Part shown: positions 1-7,560 of the stretch, one piece after another
Layout: every line of letters starts with the position of its first letter
Numbering within the stretch: position 1 is the first letter of the stretch
NCBI RefSeq assembly: GCF_927798115.1
Contig: NZ_CAKMMG010000007.1
Coordinates: 62,001-126,000, forward strand
Direction of reading: 5' to 3'
Source of the DNA: Paenibacillus auburnensis
GTDB lineage: Bacteria > Bacillota > Bacilli > Paenibacillales > Paenibacillaceae
Length of the DNA: 64,000 nt
Notes under the pieces: generated by a model
Databases searched by the model: none
Told to the model about the DNA's origin: nothing
What the model saw: the letters and a program-made list of their open reading frames with translations, nothing else
Translations under genes and position numbers: made by a program

Positions 1-243
1 GACCGGCTTCCTGCTGCTGAGCGACATGACCCTGAGCGCCATCTGGAACTGGCCCGCAGCGAGAAGCGTTCGGCTGTGATCCAAGAGGCAGCGCCAATCG
101 CCGACATCCTGGAGCATCAGCGCTATTATTCTGCGAAGGATGGCGATTACCTGGTGAAGCTGGTCTATAAAGAGGGCAGAACGGACTATATGACGCTGCG
201 TGAACAAGACTTAACGCCAGCGGTCAAAGCCATCCTACCTTAG
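1..243 (+). CDS. C-terminal part of an unrecognised protein (5' end outside window)
   Basis: An open frame runs from base 1 to a TAG stop at 241-243 and gives about 80 residues. The sequence is charged and soluble, with no membrane segment. It ends in a compact stretch rich in Tyr, Lys and Glu (KLVYKEGRTDYMTLREQDL) that reads like the last strands of a small domain. I do not recognise the family. The gene continues upstream of the window, so neither its start nor its true length can be judged. A promoter for the next transcription unit begins about 40 bases after its stop, so it is probably the end of a separate unit. Confidence 0.6.
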   Translation, partial: DRLPAAERHDPERHLELARSEKRSAVIQEAAPIADILEHQRYYSAKDGDYLVKLVYKEGRTDYMTLREQDLTPAVKAILP

Positions 244-283
244 CTCAGGAATACACTAGCGCAGCCGGTTGCTCCAATGCAGG

Positions 284-313
284 TTGACAGAAACTGGACT
301 ATTGCTTTATGCT
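284..313 (+). promoter_or_regulatory. Sigma-A type promoter of the 365 small ORF / rlaP unit
   Basis: A perfect TTGACA at 284-289 is followed after 18 bases by TATGCT at 308-313. It lies 81 bases before the ATG of the small ORF at 365. A very similar arrangement (TTGACA, 18 bases, TAAGCT, small ORF) occurs at 6901. Confidence 0.65.
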
Positions 314-364
314 TTTGGGAAATGATGACAACAAAACAATAAAACTTATAGGAGGTCAGAACAG

Positions 365-496
365 ATGAATTATATGGAGAAGCATTTCAGCCCGGAGAAT
401 ACCAATTCCAATCTCCATCTGATTCAATCCGTCCAACTGTCCTCCCTGGTTCATAGCGTAGTCTCAGCAGCAGTATATGTATCGCCGGAACGGTAA
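365..496 (+). CDS. Small ORF, 43 aa, upstream of rlaP
   Basis: ATG at 365 follows an excellent ribosome binding site (AGGAGG at about 351-356) and a good promoter. The frame gives 43 residues ending at TAA 494-496. The peptide begins MNYMEKHFSP and has a mildly hydrophobic middle (LVHSVVSAAVYV). I do not recognise it. A perfect 10-bp terminator hairpin follows within 50 bases, before rlaP. It could be a translated small protein, a leader peptide that governs read-through into rlaP, or simply the translated face of a short RNA. A second and third small ORF with a terminator stand at 6979 and 7561, near rtcB. Confidence 0.5.
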   Translation: MNYMEKHFSPENTNSNLHLIQSVQLSSLVHSVVSAAVYVSPER

Positions 497-544
497 TTTA
501 GCGTTGCGGCATACGTAGCTGGAAGTCTGCTATAGACGGAGCGG

Positions 545-575
545 GGCCATGGATGATAGAATCCATGGCCTTTTT
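545..575 (+). terminator. Intrinsic terminator between small ORF and rlaP
   Basis: GGCCATGGAT (545-554) pairs perfectly with ATCCATGGCC (561-570) across a 6-nt loop and is followed by TTTTT. Because it stands between promoter 284 and rlaP at 606, rlaP expression would depend on read-through (attenuation) or on another promoter. Confidence 0.85.
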
Positions 576-605
576 GTATTGTTTTGGAGCTGAAGGGAGC
601 GTTGA

Positions 606-1436
606 ATGATGTCTGAAATTCATAAAGAGATTGTGCGCCAGCTGCGTTCGATTGAAGCGGAAGAGGATGTGCGTATTCTGTATGCCTGTGAGTCGGGCAG
701 CCGGGCCTGGGGTTTTCCGTCCAAGGACAGCGATTACGATGTCCGGTTCCTGTACTTGCGGCGGCCGGAGGCTTATCTGTCGATCCAGGAGCCGAGAGAT
801 GTGATCGAACGGCCGATCAGTGACCTGCTGGACATTAACGGATGGGATTTGAAGAAGGGGCTGACGTTGTTCCACAAATCCAATCCGCCGCTGCTGGAGT
901 GGCTGCAGTCTGATATCCGTTATGAAGAAAATTACACGGTTGCAGAGAGCATCCGCAAGCTTTCGCCGCTGGGCTTCTCGCCTAAGTCATGCATCTATCA
1001 CTATCTGAACATGGCCCGGGGCAACTATCGTACCTATCTGCAGGGCAGCGAGGTCAAAATCAAAAAATATTTCTATGTGCTCCGTCCGCTGCTGGCCTGT
1101 GCCTGGATTGAGAAATACAATGAGGTTCCGCCATTGGAATTTTCCGTACTGGTAGAGGAGTTGATTCCGGCTGGCACCCTCCTGAGAGAGACTGTGAACA
1201 ACCTGCTGATCCGCAAAATGTCCGGCGATGAATTGAACCTGGAGCCGCGCCTTGAAGTGATAAATACATATCTGGAGCAGCAAATCGCCTATTTTGAAGA
1301 GGCGGCTTCCCGGTTTGGTCCGGGGAACGGCGTATCGTATGAAGTGCTGGATGAGCTGTTCCGCGCAGCGCTGGCAGAGGTATGGGGAGAAGGTAGCTTA
1401 TGGACCGCAGGTGTAAGCCGGCGAAGCGGCAATTAG
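606..1436 (+). CDS. rlaP: RlaP-type nucleotidyltransferase of RNA-repair systems (DNA polymerase beta superfamily)
   Basis: This 276-aa protein carries the minimal nucleotidyltransferase signature near its N-terminus: G31-S32 followed by DSDYD at residues 41-45, with the metal-binding Asp pair D43/D45. The GSRAWGF context is typical of Pfam family RlaP, which comparative genomics links to RtcB-based RNA repair. The likely job is adding nucleotides to a damaged RNA end, but the substrate is unknown. The start follows GGGAG; ATG 609 is equally possible. The last dozen residues (after about VWGEG) look unrelated to the family. They lie where a KptA remnant begins in another frame, which suggests the gene end was altered by a deletion. 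RtcB and slipin, its usual partners, lie 6 kb downstream. Confidence 0.8.
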   Translation: MMSEIHKEIVRQLRSIEAEEDVRILYACESGSRAWGFPSKDSDYDVRFLYLRRPEAYLSIQEPRDVIERPISDLLDINGWDLKKGLTLFHKSNPPLLEWLQSDIRYEENYTVAESIRKLSPLGFSPKSCIYHYLNMARGNYRTYLQGSEVKIKKYFYVLRPLLACAWIEKYNEVPPLEFSVLVEELIPAGTLLRETVNNLLIRKMSGDELNLEPRLEVINTYLEQQIAYFEEAASRFGPGNGVSYEVLDELFRAALAEVWGEGSLWTAGVSRRSGN

Positions 1437-1591
1437 GGGAGGAAACGGCTGCTACCCATGTGCTTCTTACAGTAGACACGGTTAAGGCTGCGGCTTCCGG
1501 TGTAACCTTCTATTATGCGGGCAATGAAGTGTGGCTGGCGGAGCTGGTTCCAGCGGACTGTATAGCTGTGCTGGCAGAGCCGGAAATATAA
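1400..1591 (+). pseudogene. C-terminal remnant of KptA/Tpt1 RNA 2'-phosphotransferase
   Basis: The frame overlaps the end of rlaP by 37 bases and encodes 63 residues. From about residue 20 it aligns without gaps, by eye, to the end of KptA/Tpt1. It shows HVLLTVDTVKA followed by GVTFYYAGNEVWLAELVP, matching the family's HV.L.VD...G..FY.S.NGVWL...VP. The first three quarters of the enzyme, with the catalytic Arg/His/Arg set that removes the splice-junction 2'-phosphate via NAD+, are absent. So this is most likely a decayed gene fused to the rlaP tail. A functional short protein is possible but unlikely. The family call rests on remembered motif similarity. Confidence 0.6.
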
Positions 1592-1613
1592 CTAGAAGAG
1601 CGGAGGGCTGTTC

Positions 1614-2129
1614 ATGGAGGAAGTGCCGGATCACCTGGATCACGGTCTGCAGATTGTCTTTATCGGCTTCAACCCGAGCATCCGCTCAGGGGAGCTGGGA
1701 CATCATTATGCGAACCCTCGTAATAACTTCTGGAGGATTCTCCATCAGTCGGGTCTGACGCCGCGCCTGTACGAGGCCTCTGAGGATGGAGAGCTGCTGA
1801 AGCTGGGTTATGGCTTTACGAACATTGTTGCCCGTCCGACGGTAGGGGCGGAGGATATCACCCGTGAAGAATATGCTGCGGGGAGGGAACTGCTGAGAAC
1901 CAAGCTCGCCCTTTACCGGCCGGAGATTGCCTGTTTTGTAGGGAAAGGCGTCTACACTGAATTCAGCCGCAGAACCAAGGCGCAGTGGGGTTTCCAGCAG
2001 GAAGCGCCGGTCGTTGACGGTGTACGCGAGTTTGTTGCCCCGTCCTCCAGCGGCCTGGTCCGTATGCCGATGCAGGAGATCGTGGATATCTACCGCAGAT
2101 TATACGACTTTACCCATGAGGGTATTTGA
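1614..2129 (+). CDS. mug: Mismatch-specific uracil/thymine-DNA glycosylase (Mug family)
   Basis: This 171-aa protein has the hallmark active-site motif GFNPS (E. coli Mug has GINPG), in which Asn positions the catalytic water. It also has NPRNNFWRIL, GFTNIVARPT (family: G.T..V.RPT), a GKGVY segment and the substrate loop PSSSGLVRMP (E. coli NPSGLSR). The enzyme excises uracil or thymine from G:U/G:T mismatches in base-excision repair in the cytoplasm. The start follows GGAGGG. The length matches the family (about 168 aa). It lies 22 bases after the kptA remnant and may share its transcript. A bidirectional terminator follows. Confidence 0.85.
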   Translation: MEEVPDHLDHGLQIVFIGFNPSIRSGELGHHYANPRNNFWRILHQSGLTPRLYEASEDGELLKLGYGFTNIVARPTVGAEDITREEYAAGRELLRTKLALYRPEIACFVGKGVYTEFSRRTKAQWGFQQEAPVVDGVREFVAPSSSGLVRMPMQEIVDIYRRLYDFTHEGI

Positions 2130-2155
2130 ATGAAGCAACGGATTCATAGCAAAAA

Positions 2156-2186
2156 AACCACCCTTACCAAGCAAGGGTGGTTTTGC
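2156..2186. terminator. Bidirectional terminator between mug and the convergent tagO-like gene
   Basis: AACCACCCTT (2156-2165) pairs with AAGGGTGGTT (2173-2182), with an A-run before it and a T-run after it, so it can serve both converging genes. Confidence 0.85.
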
Positions 2187-2223
2187 TTATCTCAGCAGCC
2201 GAAATAACCGGCATGCTTGAATA

Positions 2224-3195
2224 TCAGGTCTCGATTAACAGCAGGATGATCGAGGACAGCGACAGACAGACACTGACCAGATACAGGACGGCAACAACCT
2301 GCTTCTGGTTCAGTCCGGCTTTGAGCAGCCGGTAGTGTACCTGGCTGGCATCGGCCTGATAGATTGCTTTGCCTTGAATGAACCGTTTGATTACGACAAA
2401 AATATTGTCGAAGATCGGCACGCCCATCGCCAGAATCGGGATGAACAGCGACAGCACCGTGGCCTGCTTGAAGGCTCCATCCAGGGCGATTACCGCCAGG
2501 ATAAAGCCGAGAAAGGTAGCGCCGGCGTCGCCCATGAAGATTTTGGCGGGTGCTTTGTTGAAGCGCAAGTAAGCCAGGGTAACACCGACCAGGGAAATAG
2601 CCATGATGGCGGATGCGGACTGGCCCATTGTCAGTGCGACAATGAACAGCGTGATTGCTGAGATCGCCGTAAGTCCTCCCGCCAGGCCGTCCATGCCGTC
2701 GGAGAAATTAATGACCGTAGTGACACCGAAGATCCAGACGATTGTCAGTACGAACTGCAGAATAAACGGCAGGGAAATGTAGTCCCCGGAGAACGGGTTG
2801 ATGAACCCGGTAAAAGCATTGCCGGACAGGAACACAAGAATGGCCGCCGCAATCTGTACGATAAACTTGGGAAGCGCCGGGAAATCTTTGCCTTTTGTCT
2901 TGTACCAGTCATCAATAGTACCTATAGTGAGCAGAAGTACCCCGCCGATGAAGAGGGCGAGCGTCTCCAGCGAGAAATCCCGGGCAAACACCAGGTATGT
3001 AATGAAAAAACCGATAAAAATCGCATAGCTGGCTGTCAGAGGAATAGGCTCCCTATGGATTTTACGTTCGACATCCTGCCGGGGCCTGTCCACAAAATCA
3101 AGCCGGAACGCAAGCTTGCCTAGCGGAGGGATGAGCAGGTAAACGATGAAAAATGACACCAGGAACGATAAAACGTATAAAATGACAATCACCAC
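2224..3195 (-). CDS. tagO: Undecaprenyl-phosphate N-acetylglucosaminyl-1-phosphate transferase (TagO/WecA, MraY family)
   Basis: A 323-aa integral membrane protein with about ten or eleven hydrophobic segments. Cytoplasmic loop motifs of the polyprenyl-phosphate hexose-1-phosphate transferases are visible: GTIDDWY (the DD Mg site), NFSDGMDGLAGG, and KIFMGDAGATFLG, with a late HYRLL loop. It transfers GlcNAc-1-P from UDP-GlcNAc to undecaprenyl phosphate, the first step of wall teichoic acid or another wall glycopolymer. The start is a GTG (a second GTG follows directly) with no strong ribosome binding site. A TATAAT at 3225-3230 on the minus strand gives a very short leader. It is transcribed alone, away from the divergent nucleotidase gene. 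Confidence 0.88.
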   Translation of the reverse strand: MVIVILYVLSFLVSFFIVYLLIPPLGKLAFRLDFVDRPRQDVERKIHREPIPLTASYAIFIGFFITYLVFARDFSLETLALFIGGVLLLTIGTIDDWYKTKGKDFPALPKFIVQIAAAILVFLSGNAFTGFINPFSGDYISLPFILQFVLTIVWIFGVTTVINFSDGMDGLAGGLTAISAITLFIVALTMGQSASAIMAISLVGVTLAYLRFNKAPAKIFMGDAGATFLGFILAVIALDGAFKQATVLSLFIPILAMGVPIFDNIFVVIKRFIQGKAIYQADASQVHYRLLKAGLNQKQVVAVLYLVSVCLSLSSIILLLIET

Positions 3196-3224
3196 CGTTG
3201 ATTTTTTTAAGCAGGTCTGTCTAA

Positions 3225-3254
3225 ATTATATCGCAGAGCATGTTATCTTGTCGA
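3225..3254 (-). promoter_or_regulatory. Promoter of the tagO-like gene
   Basis: Reading the minus strand, TCGACA (3254-3249) is followed after 18 bases by a perfect TATAAT (3230-3225), about 30 bases before the GTG start. Confidence 0.55.
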
Positions 3255-3279
3255 TTGTACGTAAATTTGGAGGCGAATC

Positions 3280-3966
3280 ATGAAATACGATGTGATTTTA
3301 TTTGATGCGGACGATACCCTGTTTGATTATGGAATGGCAGAGGGGCAGGCTTTTATGAATGTGTTTGCTCATTTCGGGCTGCCGACCGGAGCTGAGGAGT
3401 ATGCGGCCAGCTACCAGACCATCAACCGGGCGCTGTGGGCAGATCTGGAGGCGGGACGCATTACGTCTGCTGCGCTGCGGGTGGAACGGTTTAATCGGCT
3501 GTTTGCCGCCCATCAGCTCGATTTGAACCCGGAGGAATTCAGTGAGGCCTATTTGCGGTTTCTGGGGGAAGGCACGTTTCTGATTCAAGGCGCGGTAGAG
3601 CTATGCGAGGAGCTGGCGGCCTTTAGACTGTCGATTATTACCAATGGAATCAAAGAGGTGCAGCTGTCCAGAATCAAGGGGTCGCCGCTTGCGGACACTT
3701 TTGAGCAGATTATTATCTCAGAAGAAGCAGGTTATCAAAAGCCGGCTACCGGCATTTTCGACTATGCTTTTGAGAAGCTGGGGATTACGGATAAGCGCAG
3801 GGTGCTGATTGTCGGGGACTCACTGACCTCGGATATCCAGGGCGGAATCAACTACGGCATTGATACCTGCTGGTTCAATCCGCTGGGGAAGGCTAACGTT
3901 GCAGGGATTCTGCCGACCTATGAAATCCGTGAGCTGGCTGCACTGCTGGAGATTGTCCGTGAATAG
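3280..3966 (+). CDS. YjjG-family noncanonical pyrimidine nucleotidase (HAD superfamily)
   Basis: A 228-aa HAD hydrolase. Motif I is DADDTLFDY, where the usual DxDxT is D-A-D-D-T, as in the YjjG group. Motif II is the Thr/Ser in SIITNG, motif III the Lys in GYQKPATGIF, and motif IV GDSLTSDIQGG. It probably dephosphorylates noncanonical pyrimidine nucleoside monophosphates, a house-cleaning role in the cytosol. The start follows GGAGG with 6-nt spacing. It stands alone and is divergent from the tagO-like gene. Confidence 0.82.
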   Translation: MKYDVILFDADDTLFDYGMAEGQAFMNVFAHFGLPTGAEEYAASYQTINRALWADLEAGRITSAALRVERFNRLFAAHQLDLNPEEFSEAYLRFLGEGTFLIQGAVELCEELAAFRLSIITNGIKEVQLSRIKGSPLADTFEQIIISEEAGYQKPATGIFDYAFEKLGITDKRRVLIVGDSLTSDIQGGINYGIDTCWFNPLGKANVAGILPTYEIRELAALLEIVRE

Positions 3967-4092
3967 CTGCAAGCGGGCCTCTTATAAGGCGTTTTTCCAT
4001 TAGAAAAAGGTTGGCGGGGTTCTCCTGGTGGTAAATATATGAAGACGAAACATTCATTTCTACATCATTCTAATACACGGGAGAGGATAGCG

Positions 4093-4758
4093 ATGAACTT
4101 GAATAAAAAATGGCTGATTGCCGCGGTCGTTACAGGCATGGCAGTGACCGGCTCCGCAGGGGTCTATGCCGGAGCGAAATTACAGCAGATCAAAGCGTAT
4201 TTAAACCACAGCATTGGAGTGGTCGTTGACGGTACGCCCTACTGGCTCAAGGACGGCAATGGCAAAACCTTAACGCCGATTACCTATGAAGGTCTTACGT
4301 ATCTGCCGATCCGCTCGGTTGCAGATGCTCTGGATGTGCCTATCACGTATGATTCCGTAAATTATAAAGTCAGAATTGGTAGCGGTGCGGACACGGCTGA
4401 AACGCCGGGAACTTCCGGAAGCACTCCGGTGGAGAGCACGTTGCGGCCGGTTAACCTGCCGAAGGATTTCCCGATCCCAGGAGATGCCATTATTGCGACT
4501 ACGGTGGATACGGATGCGGACGGTGTGAAGAAGGCTGCGTTCAGCTATTCGACGCAGGAATCGCTGGATACCATGGGCTTCGTGTACAGTGAGTATGTCC
4601 GGATTAAACGGCTGGAGAATGCCTCGCAGACTGTGACTTCAACAACGGTCAAAATTACCGGCCTTTTGGGCGGCACAAGTCCGGTTTCGATTACAGGCAA
4701 ACCGTCCACTGCCCGTCCCGGCTTCACTATTTTTACGATCACCTGGTCAGAGAGCTGA
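4093..4758 (+). CDS. Secreted protein with copper-amine-oxidase N-terminal-like (stalk) domain
   Basis: About 221 residues from ATG 4093, which follows GAGAGGATAG. An in-frame ATG at 4039 would add 18 residues before the signal peptide and has a poorer site. Residues 1-26 form a signal peptide (KKW, then a hydrophobic core ending GVYA). Residues about 35-90 contain the stalk signature IGVVVDGTPYWLKDG, then GLTYLPIRSVADALDVPITYD and VRIG. This repeat is common in surface proteins of Paenibacillus and Clostridia. A Pro/Thr/Ser linker and a C-terminal beta-rich region of unknown fold follow. Its function is unknown; it is presumably wall-associated. Confidence 0.75.
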   Translation: MNLNKKWLIAAVVTGMAVTGSAGVYAGAKLQQIKAYLNHSIGVVVDGTPYWLKDGNGKTLTPITYEGLTYLPIRSVADALDVPITYDSVNYKVRIGSGADTAETPGTSGSTPVESTLRPVNLPKDFPIPGDAIIATTVDTDADGVKKAAFSYSTQESLDTMGFVYSEYVRIKRLENASQTVTSTTVKITGLLGGTSPVSITGKPSTARPGFTIFTITWSES

Positions 4759-4793
4759 TCTTAACTTTGCCTGCTGAATAGGGAATGACATAC

Positions 4794-4831
4794 AAACAGC
4801 TGCATTCCAGGGCCGGAATGCAGCTGTTTGT
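4794..4831. terminator. Strong bidirectional terminator
   Basis: AAACAGCTGCATTCC (4794-4808) pairs perfectly over 15 bp with GGAATGCAGCTGTTT (4815-4829). It lies between two converging genes (stalk-domain protein and dioxygenase). Confidence 0.85.
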
Positions 4832-4859
4832 GTTGCTATTTGAAGAGGCAGGCCGGGAC

Positions 4860-5843
4860 TCAAGCCTGCTGACGGGTATCCAACGGCTTGAGATGGGCTT
4901 CAATCTGGGCGCGTTTGTCTTCCAGAAACGGCGGAAGGGCAAGGGATTCGCCGAGATGCTCCATAGGCTCGTCAGTGGCAAACCCGGGTCCGTCTGTAGC
5001 CAGCTCGAACAGAATGCCATTGGGTTCGCGGAAGTACAGGGAACGGAAGTAGAAACGGTCAACGAAGCCGGAATTGGGCAGCTGGACGGTGCGGATGCGC
5101 TCAATCCACAGCTTGAGTTCCTCCTCATTGTCGACCCGGAAGGCGACATGATGCACGCCGCCCCGGCCGAGCCGCTCCTGCGGCAGATCGGTGCGCTCTT
5201 CCAGATGTACTTCAGCGCCGGAGCCGCCTTCGCCGGTTTCAAATACCATTACATCCGGCTGTCCGGCTACGGGTGATGGATAGCTTCCTTTGCGGCGGAA
5301 GCCCAAGAGATCCTCCAGGATGAGCGCGGTATGTTCAGCATTCTCGACGGTGAGATGAGCGGGGCCGAGCCCGATAATGCCGTATTCGGCCGGTACCGGG
5401 CTGCCCGCCCATGACTTGCCTCCGGCAACGCCCTGATTATTCTGATCGGATACGAGCAGGAACCGCTGCCCCTCATGATCACGGAAGCCCAGCGTCCGGC
5501 GTCCGCCGCGTTCAGTGATGGTCTCATGCTCTACGCTAAGGTCTGTAAACCGCTGCTTCCAATAGTCCAGTGCCTGATCATCCGGCACGCGCAGCGACAG
5601 TGCGGAGATGCTGTTGTTGCCGTCACGGTTGCGTCCGGCGTTCGGAAGCTCGAAGAAGGTCAACTCTGTGCCGGGATTGCCTGCTTCGTCGCCGTAGAAC
5701 AGGTGATAGACCGAGATGTCATCTTGATTCACCGTTTTTTTGATCAGCCGCAGTCCAAGTATTTCGGTGTAGAATTTGTAATTCTCCGGCGCTCTGGCTG
5801 TAATCGCAGATACGTGGTGAAGGCCTTTTAATGATAAACTCAT
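4860..5843 (-). CDS. Ring-cleaving (VOC-fold) dioxygenase, MhqO/LinE-like
   Basis: A 327-aa protein made of two glyoxalase/VOC modules. Metal-site residues are visible in GLHHVSAIT (residues about 7-15), the central GPAHLTV and GVHHVAFRV, and the C-terminal REPNGILFELATDGPGF. Members cleave hydroquinones or catechols and are often induced by quinone stress (the MhqO group of Bacillus); the exact substrate here is unknown. The start is set by AAGGAGG seven bases upstream. A dyad at 5945-5963 lies in the divergent promoter region shared with the acetyltransferase gene and could bind a MarR/HxlR-type redox repressor. Confidence 0.8.
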   Translation of the reverse strand: MSLSLKGLHHVSAITARAPENYKFYTEILGLRLIKKTVNQDDISVYHLFYGDEAGNPGTELTFFELPNAGRNRDGNNSISALSLRVPDDQALDYWKQRFTDLSVEHETITERGGRRTLGFRDHEGQRFLLVSDQNNQGVAGGKSWAGSPVPAEYGIIGLGPAHLTVENAEHTALILEDLLGFRRKGSYPSPVAGQPDVMVFETGEGGSGAEVHLEERTDLPQERLGRGGVHHVAFRVDNEEELKLWIERIRTVQLPNSGFVDRFYFRSLYFREPNGILFELATDGPGFATDEPMEHLGESLALPPFLEDKRAQIEAHLKPLDTRQQA

Positions 5844-5944
5844 GATGTACCCTCCTTGAAAGTGTATTTACAAATAAAACTGTATGGAAATGTAGGAATA
5901 AGTCAGTTACTGTTCCATCGGAAGTTTAGTGAATAATATTAAGT

Positions 5945-5963
5945 TACTATAATTTTATAAGTA
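5945..5963. promoter_or_regulatory. Dyad in the divergent intergenic region (candidate HxlR/MarR-type operator)
   Basis: TACTAT at 5945-5950 and TAAGTA at 5958-5963 flank an AT-rich centre, giving an imperfect palindrome TTACT...AGTAA. The half sites resemble the TACTAT...TAAGTA layout reported for YodB in Bacillus subtilis, but the spacing is about 4 bp longer. The assignment is an inference. Confidence 0.35.
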
Positions 5964-6019
5964 AAGTATGAGGATTGCAAGTAGAGTTTTTAACCTATCC
6001 AGATAAGGAGAGAAATGTA

Positions 6020-6829
6020 ATGCATACCAAAGCCAGCCTGCTGAAGCAGCTAAAGGAGCTTGGAATTAATCAGCGGGGGACACTGCTGGTTCATTCTTCA
6101 TTCAAAAGCATCGGACCCGTGCAGGGTGGTGCAGATACGGTGCTGGATGTGCTGTCAGAGTATATGAAGGATGGACTGCTCGTCCTGCCTACGCATACCT
6201 GGTCGTATATTGATGCTGATCATCCGCGGTTTTCTGTGGAGGAATCGCCTGTCTGTGTCGGCATTCTGCCGGAGCTGTTCCGGCGGCGCCCGGGTGTCAT
6301 CCGCTCCTGGCATCCGACTCATTCCGTGGCTGCCCTCGGCCGGGATGCAGAGGTTTTCACTTCCGGAGATCACCGCTGGGATACCCCATGCGCCCGGGGT
6401 TCGGTCTACGGGAAGCTGCTCGACCGGAGCGCGGAGATTATGCTGCTCGGCGTGGATCTGCGGCGCAATACGTTCATTCACGGCATTGAGGAATGGGTAG
6501 ACATTCCCGGCAGAATGACCGATGAGCCTGAGCTACTGTACACAATCACTCCCGACGGCACGGAAATTGCCGTGCCGTCACGCAGACATTGCGGTCTGTC
6601 GTGGTCCCAGCATTTCTGGAAGGTGGAGCAGGTTCTGGAGGATGGGGGAGCCTTGCGCAAAGGCTGCTTTGGCGATGCGGCTGTTATGATCTGCGGTGCT
6701 GTAGAAACTACGGAAATCCTAAGCAGGATGCTGGCGGAGAACCCTGATCTGTTCGGCGACAACGAGCCGTTACAAGGCCAGGATGTACCGGAGCCGCTGC
6801 CCAAGACGAAACGGGGACTCCCGGAATAA
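6020..6829 (+). CDS. AAC(3)-family aminoglycoside N-acetyltransferase-like protein
   Basis: About 269 residues from ATG 6020, preceded by AAGGAGAG. An in-frame earlier start at 5975 has no ribosome binding site. Family motifs include LLVHSSFKSIGPVQGGADTV, LVLPTHTW, SWHPTHSVAALG and LLGVDLRRNTFIHGIEE. The AAC(3)/YokD fold binds acetyl-CoA, and bona fide members acetylate the 3-amino group of 2-deoxystreptamine. Chromosomal Bacillus and Paenibacillus homologues often have unknown natural substrates, so resistance should not be assumed. It is transcribed alone, divergent from the dioxygenase gene. Confidence 0.8.
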   Translation: MHTKASLLKQLKELGINQRGTLLVHSSFKSIGPVQGGADTVLDVLSEYMKDGLLVLPTHTWSYIDADHPRFSVEESPVCVGILPELFRRRPGVIRSWHPTHSVAALGRDAEVFTSGDHRWDTPCARGSVYGKLLDRSAEIMLLGVDLRRNTFIHGIEEWVDIPGRMTDEPELLYTITPDGTEIAVPSRRHCGLSWSQHFWKVEQVLEDGGALRKGCFGDAAVMICGAVETTEILSRMLAENPDLFGDNEPLQGQDVPEPLPKTKRGLPE

Positions 6830-6900
6830 CCTGCAGGGCCGGGATGCGCTCCACTATTGGAGTCACACGCTGGATCTATACTAGGATCTCCTAAATAAGG

Positions 6901-6930
6901 TTGACACTTTCTGGGAATCCATGGTAAGCT
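6901..6930 (+). promoter_or_regulatory. Sigma-A type promoter of the 6979 small ORF
   Basis: TTGACA (6901-6906), 18 bases, TAAGCT (6925-6930). It lies 78 bases before the ATG at 6979, mirroring the promoter at 284 (81 bases before its small ORF), and both -35 elements are embedded in AGGTTGACA. Confidence 0.6.
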
Positions 6931-6978
6931 GGCTACAAATTTACGGGCCGGCATATGGCTGAGGGAGGCGAAGGATCA

Positions 6979-7125
6979 ATGAATAAGGTGAACGGATATG
7001 AGCAGAAGCTCCAGCACGGCTGGAATGAGCAAGTTTTACTATCCAACCAACCGTCATTTGATTCCTATATAGAGGATACCCAGGTATCACGCAGCGCTCC
7101 CTTCCCTCCCGGTGTGCAGGTCTAA
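6979..7125 (+). CDS. Small ORF, 48 aa
   Basis: ATG 6979 follows GAGGGAGG with good spacing and a consensus promoter. The 48-residue product begins MNKVNGYEQKL, is hydrophilic with no membrane segment, and ends PPGVQV. I do not recognise it. A terminator follows 35 bases after the stop, so promoter, ORF and terminator form a self-contained unit of about 280 nt. The layout parallels the 365 unit in front of rlaP, which suggests a shared role or regulation. No amino-acid similarity between the two peptides is obvious. Confidence 0.45.
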   Translation: MNKVNGYEQKLQHGWNEQVLLSNQPSFDSYIEDTQVSRSAPFPPGVQV

Positions 7126-7159
7126 CCCTGCAACGCTGATATGGCTAGACTGGGATCTC

Positions 7160-7188
7160 AGGCTGCGTGCACCGCAGTCTTTTTCTTT
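7160..7188 (+). terminator. Terminator of the 6979 small-ORF unit
   Basis: AGGCTGCG (7160-7167) pairs with CGCAGTCT (7173-7180) over 8 bp with one G-U, followed by TTTTTCTTT. Confidence 0.7.
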
Positions 7189-7250
7189 GCCCTTGGATAA
7201 GGGCAGGGAGGAAGGCGGCGGGACGCAGCCTTTTTATTGTCCGGCAGATG

Positions 7251-7475
7251 AATCCCTCTGATTCCACCGCACGCGGGTGAAACGAGCAAATTAGAGGTAT
7301 AAATCCCTCTGATTTCGCCGCATTCGGGCAAAACGGGCGAATCAGAGGTATAAATCCCTCTGATTCCACCGCACGCGGGTGAAACGAGCAAATTAGAGGT
7401 ATAAATCCCTTTGATTCCGCCGCACGCGGGCGAAACGTACGAATCAGAGGTATAAATCCCTCTGATTCCACCGCA
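7251..7475. repeat. 51-bp tandem hairpin repeat, about 4.5 units
   Basis: The motif AATCCCTCTG recurs at 7251, 7302, 7353, 7404 (as AATCCCTTTG) and 7455, an exact period of 51 bp. Each unit is itself a hairpin: CCTCTGATT at the left pairs with AATTAGAGG or AATCAGAGG at the right, with a central GC-rich part of the type CCGCACGCGGG. Unit-to-unit changes (AATTAGAGG versus AATCAGAGG) keep G-U or G-C pairing. Since 51 is a multiple of 3 the array is open on the minus strand as a 17-residue peptide repeat, but no start signal supports translation. Confidence 0.85.
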
Positions 7476-7560
7476 CGCCCATCTCGGGAGACTTATGTAC
7501 GATTCCCGTCAACTGAAATTCTTAAAATAACTTAAGCCCACCCTGAAAGGAGAGAGAAGC

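Noticed and set aside
7145-7471. Minus-strand gene encoding 17-residue repeats
   Set aside because: The frame is open only because the 51-bp DNA repeat is a multiple of three; no ribosome binding site or promoter supports it.
7251-7475. CRISPR array
   Set aside because: The 51-bp units are contiguous and similar throughout, with no unique spacers and no cas genes; it is a tandem hairpin repeat.
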